Positions 1-5,321 of a stretch of 5,790 nt of DNA are shown here, in pieces. The notes under the pieces are model-generated. The model saw nothing but the letters and a program-made list of their open reading frames with translations, searched no databases and was not told the DNA's origin. The number at the start of each line of letters is the position of its first letter. The first letter of the stretch is position 1. The stretch spans positions 1-5,790 of the forward strand of contig CAMFLG010000229.1 of NCBI GenBank assembly GCA_945957495.1. The letters run 5' to 3'. Source of the DNA: an uncultured Pseudorhodobacter sp. GTDB taxonomy: Bacteria > Pseudomonadota > Alphaproteobacteria > Rhodobacterales > Rhodobacteraceae. A program made the position numbers and the translations under genes.

Positions 1-939
1 GTCCTGCCCTGCGGCCAGAAGGCAGCCGTTGCAGTCGATCAGCGCCGGTTCATCCAGTTCCAGCGCCACAGACGCGGTGACGGCGCGGCGCTGATCCGAC
101 AGAGCGGTGCGGCCATCAACCAGCATTCCGGCGGGCACCAGCACCGCCTGTTCACCAAACAGGTATTCGGTTTCCGGCCCGCCCAAGGTGACAAGCTGAT
201 CGGCGGAAACCAGAAGATCCACATGCATCGCAAAGAAGGGCGAGCGCAGCAGAACCGGGGCAAAGCTGCCACGCGCGGGCAGGTCCAGTCGCGCCGCGCG
301 GCGCAGGGCAACGGGGCCGCGATCCGCGGTCAGGATCACGTCGCCGGGTTTCAGATTTCCGGCCCAGACCGGGCCTTTGCTGGTTTGCACCGGTGTGCGC
401 AGGCCAAGCCAGGGTGCCGCGCTGGGCGGGGCCGCGCCCCGGGTCAGGCCGAACCACAGCACCGGCCCGTCTTGGCGCAGATCTGTGCAAAGCGCCTGCA
501 TGTCGGCCATGTTCAGCGGCAGCGGGTTTTGGCCCTGTGCGGTGATCTTGTGCGGCGCGTCCGGGGCCAGGGTTTCAAGGCTGAGCGTCCAGCTGCGCGC
601 CGGGGCGTCGAAATGGTACGATAGCCGCGCGCTGCCGCGCGCCTGCGGCAAGGGGCCGGGCAGGACGTGGCGCACAACCGCACCGCCCTGACGATGGACC
701 AGCACAATTCCGATGGCGGGATCGTGAAACAGTGAAAACGTGCGGGGCCAGCCCAGGGTGGCCTGATAGTCCAGCAACACGCGGCTGTCTTGGAGGGGAA
801 GGGCGATTTCCAGCACGAACAGGCCCTTGTGCAGCAGGTCATCCGGGCCTGTACCATCCAGAATGCCGCGATCAGAAAGCGCGATCCAGCCCTGCGGGGC
901 GGTCGTGGCATGGGGGAGCGTTGGGCCGCCCACAGTCAT
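1..939 (-). CDS. Hint-domain (Hint_2-type) protein, C-terminus cut off by window edge
   Basis: Reading leftward from ATG at 939 gives 313 codons with no stop, running off the left edge. Residues about 15-125 are rich in alternating hydrophobic strands (GWIALSDRGILDG, GLFVLEIALPL, ARLSYHFDAPARSWTLSLE) and resemble the LamG/concanavalin-like beta-sandwich that often precedes Hint domains in Rhodobacterales proteins. Residues about 160-313 match the bacterial hedgehog/intein (Hint_2) pattern: VLWFGLTRG, then LRTPVQTSKGPVWAGNLKPGDVIL where the family has a 'CF..GT.I.T..G...V..L..GD.V' block, then DLLVSADQLV and LFGEQAVLVPAGMLV where the family has 'LLVSPQHRVL' and 'EVLVPAK.LV'. The expected catalytic Cys and the His of the second block are not visible (Leu/Arg and Asp/Gln there), so self-processing is doubtful. 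No signal peptide or membrane segment is seen. An in-frame GTG at 969 is an alternative start; neither start has a clear ribosome-binding site. It is transcribed divergently from dapE. Function unknown; the domain call is good, the fold of the N-terminal half is inferred. Confidence 0.82.
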   Translation of the reverse strand, partial: MTVGGPTLPHATTAPQGWIALSDRGILDGTGPDDLLHKGLFVLEIALPLQDSRVLLDYQATLGWPRTFSLFHDPAIGIVLVHRQGGAVVRHVLPGPLPQARGSARLSYHFDAPARSWTLSLETLAPDAPHKITAQGQNPLPLNMADMQALCTDLRQDGPVLWFGLTRGAAPPSAAPWLGLRTPVQTSKGPVWAGNLKPGDVILTADRGPVALRRAARLDLPARGSFAPVLLRSPFFAMHVDLLVSADQLVTLGGPETEYLFGEQAVLVPAGMLVDGRTALSDQRRAVTASVALELDEPALIDCNGCLLAAGQD

Positions 940-1040
940 CCCCGGCCCGCGCAGCAGGCAACCCCGCACCGGCGCGATGCGGAAGGTCTGGTGAAGTGCG
1001 GGGCCATGGTGGTCGCCGCTGTCATGCCTGCCTCATTCCC

Positions 1041-1066
1041 GTCCCCTGTGGGGACTTGTCTTTTTC
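1041..1066 (+). terminator. Short GC hairpin followed by T-rich tract
   Basis: GTCCCC (1041-1046) and GGGGAC (1050-1055) form a perfect 6-bp inverted repeat around a 3-base loop. TTGTCTTTTT follows immediately on the plus strand, the layout of a weak intrinsic terminator. No plus-strand gene ends just before it; it lies in the 5' flank of the leftward Hint gene. It could block antisense or read-through transcription entering dapE, or be a protein-binding palindrome. Called from shape only. Confidence 0.3.
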
Positions 1067-1101
1067 GAACAGGCTAGGCGGGTTCCGGCCGCAGGGCCAC
1101 C

Positions 1102-1121
1102 TGAAATCATGCTTGATTTCA
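1102..1121. promoter_or_regulatory. Perfect AT-rich inverted repeat in the dapE upstream region (possible operator)
   Basis: TGAAATCA (1102-1109) and TGATTTCA (1114-1121) are perfect 8-bp arms around TGCT. GGCC at 1095-1098 and GGCC at 1124-1127 can add an outer stem across a small internal loop. The AT-rich core stands out from its GC-rich surroundings in the region between the divergent Hint gene and dapE. Arm length and placement suit a dimeric repressor or activator site, but a transcript hairpin is equally possible. I cannot name a cognate regulator. Confidence 0.4.
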
Positions 1122-1166
1122 AGGGCCGGGCCGATGGTTGCGGCAGGGCAACAGTGGTTGGCGCCG

Positions 1167-1195
1167 TTGCAATGGCGGGGCCAAGCCGCTATCCC
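1167..1195 (+). promoter_or_regulatory. Tentative dapE promoter
   Basis: TTGCAA (1167-1172, four of six matches to TTGACA) is followed after 17 bases by TATCCC (1190-1195, matching the TAT of TATAAT). Transcription would start near 1201-1202, leaving a leader of about 25 bases that still contains the GAAGGA ribosome-binding site. The spacing is right but the -10 match is poor, and alphaproteobacterial promoters are loosely conserved, so this is only a candidate. Confidence 0.28.
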
Positions 1196-1210
1196 AACAG
1201 GACATGCCAT

Positions 1211-1216
1211 GAAGGA
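1211..1216 (+). promoter_or_regulatory. Ribosome-binding site that fixes the dapE start
   Basis: GAAGGA lies 9 bases before ATG at 1226. The frame is open back to an ATG at 1109, but the 39 extra residues that start would add are unlike any DapE N-terminus I know and no comparable ribosome-binding site is seen before it. The 1226 start is therefore preferred. Confidence 0.7.
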
Positions 1217-1225
1217 CCGTTTGCC

Positions 1226-2380
1226 ATGCCGGAATTTGTTGCCGTTGATCCCGCCGCGTTGACCGCCGATCTGATCCGCTGTGCGTCGGTGACGCCGGAT
1301 GAGGGCGGGGCGCTGGTGCTGCTGGAGCGGGTGCTGTCGGGTGCGGGGTTTGACTGCACCCGCGTCGATCGTGGCGGGGTTTCAAACCTGTTTGCGCGCT
1401 GGGGCAAGCGGGGGGCCAACAAATCCTTCGGCTTCAACGGGCATACCGATGTGGTGCCGGTGGGCGACGTGGCGGCCTGGACGCAGGATCCGTTCGGCGC
1501 GGCGGTGGTGGATGGCTGGATGTATGGGCGCGGGGCCACGGATATGAAATCCGGCGTTGCGGCCTTTGCGGCGGCGGCGATGGATTTTGTACGCCAGACC
1601 CCACCGGACGGGTCGATCATTCTGGCGATCACCGGCGATGAAGAGGGCGATGCCGAACATGGCACCGTGGCGCTGTTGGACTGGATGGCGGGGCAGGGCG
1701 AGCGGATGACGCATTGTCTGGTGGGCGAACCCACCTGCCCGAATGAGTTGGGTGACATGATGAAGATCGGGCGGCGCGGGTCGCTGACGGCGTTCTTCAC
1801 CGCGGTGGGTGTGCAGGGCCATTCGGCCTATCCGCACCGGGCGAAAAACCCGATGAGCGCGCTGGTCAAGCTGATGACGCGGCTGGAGGAAAAGCCGCTG
1901 GACGAGGGCACCGCGCATTTTGATGCCTCGACCCTGGCGATCACCACGATTGATTGCGGCAACCCGGCGACCAACGTGATTCCGGCCAAGGGCCGCGCGA
2001 CGGTGAACATCCGCTTCAACGATGCCCACAGCGGCGCCTCGGTGACGGCGTGGTTGCAGGATCATGCGGCGGCGGTTGCGGCCGAAACCGGGGTGCAGAT
2101 CGACATGCGGGTGCAGATCGCGGGCGAAAGCTTTCTGACCCCGCCCGGCGATTTCTCGACCCTGCTGGCCGAGGCGGTTCAGGCGGAAACCGGGCGGCGG
2201 CCGGAGTTTTCGACCAGCGGCGGCACGTCGGACGCGCGGTTCGTCAAGGATCACTGCCCGGTGGTGGAGTTCGGGCTGGTGGGCAAGACCATGCATCAGG
2301 TCGATGAGCGGGTCGAGGTGGCGCAGATCCACGCGCTAAAGGCGATTTATGCGCGGGTGTTGCAGGCCTATTTCGCGTGA
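1226..2380 (+). CDS. dapE: Succinyl-diaminopimelate desuccinylase DapE
   Basis: A 384-residue M20-family metallohydrolase, the usual length for DapE. It hydrolyses N-succinyl-LL-2,6-diaminopimelate to LL-diaminopimelate and succinate in the cytoplasm, in the succinylase branch that supplies meso-DAP for peptidoglycan and lysine. The metal and catalytic residues can be placed by comparison with the Haemophilus enzyme: H73 and D75 in GHTDVVPVGD, bridging D106 in GATDMKSG, general base E139 and ligand E140 in TGDEEGD, E168 in VGEPT and H357 in GKTMHQ. The dimerisation domain lies at about 180-295 and includes GHSAYPH, whose H199 corresponds to the His that reaches into the partner's active site. 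GGTSDARF (332-339) is the typical C-terminal substrate-binding loop. The start at ATG 1226 is supported by GAAGGA 9 bases upstream; an in-frame ATG at 1109 would add 39 atypical residues. The stop overlaps the next gene's start by four bases. All key residues are present, so it should be active. Confidence 0.96.
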   Translation: MPEFVAVDPAALTADLIRCASVTPDEGGALVLLERVLSGAGFDCTRVDRGGVSNLFARWGKRGANKSFGFNGHTDVVPVGDVAAWTQDPFGAAVVDGWMYGRGATDMKSGVAAFAAAAMDFVRQTPPDGSIILAITGDEEGDAEHGTVALLDWMAGQGERMTHCLVGEPTCPNELGDMMKIGRRGSLTAFFTAVGVQGHSAYPHRAKNPMSALVKLMTRLEEKPLDEGTAHFDASTLAITTIDCGNPATNVIPAKGRATVNIRFNDAHSGASVTAWLQDHAAAVAAETGVQIDMRVQIAGESFLTPPGDFSTLLAEAVQAETGRRPEFSTSGGTSDARFVKDHCPVVEFGLVGKTMHQVDERVEVAQIHALKAIYARVLQAYFA

Positions 2381-2799
2381 CGCTGCAGATCATCGAAACG
2401 CGGGATATTGCCCTGTGCCGGCAGCTGCGCCGGGTGGTCTTCATTGACGAGCAGGGCGTGTCCGAGGCGGATGAGCTGGACGATCTGGACGCGGTGGCGG
2501 TGCATCTGCTGGCGGTGCTGGATGGGGTTCCGGTGGGATCGGCGCGGCTGTTGACCGAGGGTTCCATGGGCAAGATCGGCCGGGTCTGCGTGCTGCAATC
2601 GGCGCGCGGCAAGGGCATCGGCGCCGACCTGATCCGCGCGGCGGTGGCGCGGTTTCGCGGCGTGCCGGGGATTGCAAAGGTCAAACTGGGCGCGCAGGTG
2701 CATGCGCTGGGGTTTTACGCCGGTTTGGGCTTTGCCCCGGTGGGCGAGGAGTATCTGGACGCGGGGATCGTGCATCGCGATATGGTGTTGACCTTCTGA
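2377..2799 (+). CDS. GNAT-family N-acetyltransferase (ElaA-like)
   Basis: A 140-residue protein starting at GTG, which overlaps the dapE stop in a GTGA arrangement (2377-2380). This is typical of translational coupling, and no separate ribosome-binding site is needed. The acetyl-CoA-binding motif A is clear at about 70-82: RVCVLQSARGKGIG, the Q/R-x-x-G-x-G/A signature. Other family marks are RRVVFIDEQGVSEADELDDLD (about 18-38), the conserved N-terminal segment of ElaA-like proteins, and LGAQVHALGFYAGLGFAPVGEEYLDAG with the terminal HRDM (about 104-136). This fits the COG2153-type group of small soluble acetyltransferases. The acceptor substrate is unknown, and sitting next to dapE does not prove a role in diaminopimelate metabolism. 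Family assignment is strong; function beyond acetyl transfer is not inferable. Confidence 0.9.
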   Translation: MTLQIIETRDIALCRQLRRVVFIDEQGVSEADELDDLDAVAVHLLAVLDGVPVGSARLLTEGSMGKIGRVCVLQSARGKGIGADLIRAAVARFRGVPGIAKVKLGAQVHALGFYAGLGFAPVGEEYLDAGIVHRDMVLTF

Positions 2800-2832
2800 G
2801 CTTCGGGCCGGTTCCGGCGGTGATCTGATTGC

Positions 2833-2845
2833 GCGGCTGCGCCGC
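2833..2845. other. Short GC hairpin after the GNAT gene
   Basis: GCGGC (2833-2837) and GCCGC (2841-2845) pair around a 3-base loop, followed by ATTCTTCTTG. The T content after the stem is modest, so it could be a first, weak termination or mRNA 3'-end stabilising hairpin for dapE-GNAT transcripts. Short GC palindromes also arise by chance in DNA this GC-rich. Confidence 0.3.
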
Positions 2846-2875
2846 ATTCTTCTTGAGCGCTGACGCGCAGATGCG

Positions 2876-2895
2876 CTCCGCGCGGGAGTATTTTT
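2876..2895 (+). terminator. Candidate intrinsic terminator of the dapE-GNAT unit
   Basis: CTCC (2876-2879) pairs with GGAG (2885-2888) around a GCGCG loop, and TATTTTT (2889-2895) follows directly. The stem is short but all the parts of a rho-independent terminator are in the right order, about 80 bases after the GNAT stop and 65 bases before rnr. The string GGGAGTATTTTTG with ATGAAAG shortly after (2903-2908) is one I recall recurring between genes in Rhodobacterales, so it may be a lineage-specific intergenic element rather than a one-off terminator. Confidence 0.45.
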
Positions 2896-2961
2896 GCCAG
2901 TATGAAAGCGGGGGATGCGTGATGTCTTTCGGCGCGGGCCCATGCGTGCTAGGGGCAGGGG

Positions 2962-5223
2962 ATGAACAGACTTCCCACCAAAGATGAGATCCGCCAGTGG
3001 ATCGTCGAGAATCCCGGGCTTTCGGCCAAGCGGGATATTGCCAAGGCGTTTGGCGTCAAGGGCGATGCGCGCATTGACCTGAAGCGCATGCTGAAAGAGC
3101 TGGAAAGCGAAGGCGTCGTCGAGAAGAAGGCGCGGCGGTTCCGCGACCCGGGGGCGCTGCCGCCGGTGTCTGTGTTGCTGGTGCTGCCGCCGGACAGCAA
3201 CGGCGATCTGTTCGCGCGCCCGTTGGAGGATACCGGCGAAGAAGGGCCGGAAGATACGCCGCGTATTCTGATTGTGCCGCAGAAGGGCGATCCGGCCTTG
3301 GCTGCGGGGATGAAGATATTGGCGCGGCTGGCCCCGGTTGCGGGCGAGGATCACAGCTATCAGGCGCGGCTGATCCGTGCGCTGGGGTCGAACCCGCTGA
3401 AGGTGTTGGGGGTATTCCGCGTCAGCGCCGAGGGCGGGCGGATCGTGCCCATCGACAAGGGCGTGGACAAGGAATGGAAGGTGGCGCGCGACCATACGGG
3501 CGATGCGCGCGATGGCGAATTGGTCGAGGCCGAACAGATCGGGCCAAAGCGGCTGGGTCTGCCGCAGGCGCGCATCACCGCGCGGCTGGGCGATCCCACA
3601 GGCCCGCGCGCCGTCAGCCTGATTGCCATTCATCAGCACGGTATTCCCGATCAGTTCCCCGATGCCGTGATTGCCGAGGCCGACCGGGCCGAGGCCGCGC
3701 CCTTGGGAAAGCGCGAGGATTTGCGGCTGTTGCCGTTGGTTACGATTGACCCGGTGGATGCGCGCGACCGCGATGATGCGGTGCTTGCGCTGCCAGACCC
3801 CGACCCGAAGAACCCCGGTGGCCATGTGATCTGGGTGGCGATTGCCGATGTGGCCTATTATGTGCGCCCCGGCTCTGCCCTGGACCGCGAGGCGCGCAAG
3901 CGTGGCAATTCCAGCTATTTCCCCGACCGGGTGGTGCCGATGTTGCCGGACGTGCTGTCGGGCGATCTGTGTTCGCTGCACGAACATGTGGACCGCGCCT
4001 GCATGGCGGTGGAAATGCGGATTGACGCGCATGGCAACAAGATCGCCCATCGCTTCACCCGCGCCCTGATGCGGTCGCAGGGGTCTTTGCATTACGCGCA
4101 GGTGCAGGCCGCGATTGACGGGCAGGCGGATGACAAGACGGCGCCGCTGCTGGAACCGGTGTTGCAGCCGCTATATGCCGCATATGCGGCGTTGAAGCTG
4201 GCACGGGCGGCGCGGCAACCGCTGGATCTGGAACTGCCAGAGCGCAAGATCGAGCTGTCCGAGGATGGCAAGGTCACGTCGGTGGCGTTCAAGGATCGCT
4301 ATGACGCGCATAAGCTGATCGAAGAATGCATGATCCTTGCCAATGTGGCAGCAGCGGAAGAGTTGGTGCGGCTGAAACGCCCGCTGCTGTTCCGGGTGCA
4401 TGAAGAGCCGACGACGGAAAAGCTGGACCTTTTGCGCGAGGTGGCAGAGGCGTCGGGATTTACGCTGGCCAAGGGGCAGGTGCTGAAAACGGCGCATCTG
4501 AACCGGCTGCTTTCCCAGGCGCAGGACACCGAGTTTGACGAGTTGCTGAACATTTCGACCCTGCGGTCGATGCCGCAAGCCTATTATAATGCCGAGAATT
4601 TCGGGCATTTCGGACTGGCGCTGCGGAACTATGCGCATTTCACCTCGCCGATCCGGCGCTATTCCGACCTGATCGTGCATCGCGCGCTGATCGCGGGGCA
4701 TGGCTGGGGCGAGGATGGGTTGTCGGCCTGGGATGTGGAAAATCTGGACGAAACCGCCAAGCTGATTTCCGAGACCGAGCGGCGGTCGATGATGGCAGAG
4801 CGCGATACCACCGACCGCTATCTGGCGGCCTATCTGGCGGATCGGGTGGGCAGCGAGTTCAAGGGCCGGATTTCGGGCGTGCAGCGGTTCGGGCTGTTTG
4901 TAAAGCTGGACGAAACCGGCGCGGATGGGTTGGTGCCGATCCGCTCTGTCGGGCGGGAGTTCTTCCACTTTGATCAGGATCGGCAGATGCTGGTGGGGTC
5001 GGATAGCGGGGTGGAAATTGGCATCGGGCAGCGGGTGCTGGTGCGTCTGGCCGAGGCGAGCCCGATGACCGGGGGGCTGGTTCTGGACCTGCTGACGCTG
5101 GAGGATCAGAACCTGCCCAGTGGCCGGTCGGGCAAGCCCGGGCGCTATCAGCCGCGCAAACCTGCGGCGGCCAAGGCCAAGGCTGACAAGTTGAAACGCA
5201 AGGTTTTGCGCAAGCGGCGCTAG
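2962..5223 (+). CDS. rnr: Ribonuclease R
   Basis: A 753-residue processive 3'-to-5' exoribonuclease of the RNase II/RNB superfamily that degrades structured RNA, including rRNA and mRNA fragments. In order: an N-terminal winged-helix region (about 1-55, TKDEIRQWIVENPGLSAKRDIAKAFGVKG), a cold-shock/OB-like region (about 65-210), the RNB catalytic domain (about 255-605), one S1 domain (about 630-705, starting FKGRISGVQRFGLFVKL) and a Lys/Arg-rich tail (about 720-753). The active-site cluster TIDPVDARDRDDAV has D263, D269, D271 and D272 at the positions of E. coli D272, D278, D280 and D281. Y319 in GNSSYFPDRVVPML sits where the base-stacking tyrosine is expected, and HFTSPIRRYSD (559-569) is the RNB signature. 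The winged helix and basic tail distinguish it from RNase II. ATG 2962 follows AGGGG (2951-2955) and GGGG (2958-2961). It follows the GNAT gene by 162 bases with a candidate terminator between, so it is probably separately expressed. All key residues are intact. Confidence 0.96.
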   Translation: MNRLPTKDEIRQWIVENPGLSAKRDIAKAFGVKGDARIDLKRMLKELESEGVVEKKARRFRDPGALPPVSVLLVLPPDSNGDLFARPLEDTGEEGPEDTPRILIVPQKGDPALAAGMKILARLAPVAGEDHSYQARLIRALGSNPLKVLGVFRVSAEGGRIVPIDKGVDKEWKVARDHTGDARDGELVEAEQIGPKRLGLPQARITARLGDPTGPRAVSLIAIHQHGIPDQFPDAVIAEADRAEAAPLGKREDLRLLPLVTIDPVDARDRDDAVLALPDPDPKNPGGHVIWVAIADVAYYVRPGSALDREARKRGNSSYFPDRVVPMLPDVLSGDLCSLHEHVDRACMAVEMRIDAHGNKIAHRFTRALMRSQGSLHYAQVQAAIDGQADDKTAPLLEPVLQPLYAAYAALKLARAARQPLDLELPERKIELSEDGKVTSVAFKDRYDAHKLIEECMILANVAAAEELVRLKRPLLFRVHEEPTTEKLDLLREVAEASGFTLAKGQVLKTAHLNRLLSQAQDTEFDELLNISTLRSMPQAYYNAENFGHFGLALRNYAHFTSPIRRYSDLIVHRALIAGHGWGEDGLSAWDVENLDETAKLISETERRSMMAERDTTDRYLAAYLADRVGSEFKGRISGVQRFGLFVKLDETGADGLVPIRSVGREFFHFDQDRQMLVGSDSGVEIGIGQRVLVRLAEASPMTGGLVLDLLTLEDQNLPSGRSGKPGRYQPRKPAAAKAKADKLKRKVLRKRR

Positions 5224-5242
5224 GCGGGCCGGGCAAATTCAG

Positions 5243-5276
5243 TTGCGATGCTGCGCCCCCCGTGGCAGCATCGCAA
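5243..5276. terminator. 12-bp perfect inverted repeat after rnr (likely terminator)
   Basis: TTGCGATGCTGC (5243-5254) and GCAGCATCGCAA (5265-5276) are perfect complements around a 10-base C-rich loop. The repeat starts 19 bases after the rnr stop, where a transcript-ending hairpin is expected. The flank after the stem is TATTGCCTGTGTTT, without a clean T-run, so it may terminate weakly, act as an exonuclease-resistant 3' end, or bind a protein. As the stem ends in AA/TT it could work in either direction. Confidence 0.55.
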
Positions 5277-5321
5277 TATTGCCTGTGTTTCATTCAGACC
5301 GATTTTTGCGGGGTGTATTGC

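Noticed and set aside
513..911. Open frame on the minus strand of 132 codons
   Set aside because: It is a shadow of the Hint gene in another frame: the translation is rich in Arg, Cys and Trp with no family resemblance, whereas the adjacent frame reads as a coherent Hint-type protein across 1-939.
1055..1080. CTTGTC ... GGCTAGGCG as a promoter for dapE
   Set aside because: The spacing between the -35-like and -10-like hexamers is only 11-13 bases, too short for a housekeeping sigma-factor promoter.
1109..1225. N-terminal extension of dapE from ATG 1109
   Set aside because: The 39 residues do not resemble DapE, the ATG sits inside an inverted repeat, and a good ribosome-binding site precedes ATG 1226.
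1209..1262. 17-codon leader peptide (MKDRLPCRNLL...) overlapping the dapE start
   Set aside because: It starts at an ATG just before the GAAGGA site, has no ribosome-binding site of its own, and has no run of lysine codons that would suggest attenuation by lysine.
2941..2961. GTGCTAGGGG as a -10 element for rnr
   Set aside because: It lies about 10 bases before the ATG, which would leave almost no leader, and it overlaps the purine-rich ribosome-binding region. No matching -35 was seen at 16-18 bases.
2368..4092. Very long minus-strand open frame of 574 codons opposite the GNAT gene and rnr
   Set aside because: Long antisense frames are expected opposite GC-rich genes. Its His/Arg/Gln-rich sequence shows no domain, and the opposite strand encodes clear GNAT and RNase R proteins.
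4171..4968. Minus-strand open frame of 265 codons opposite rnr
   Set aside because: It is a mirror frame of the RNase R coding sequence with the same Arg/Gln/His-rich shadow composition.
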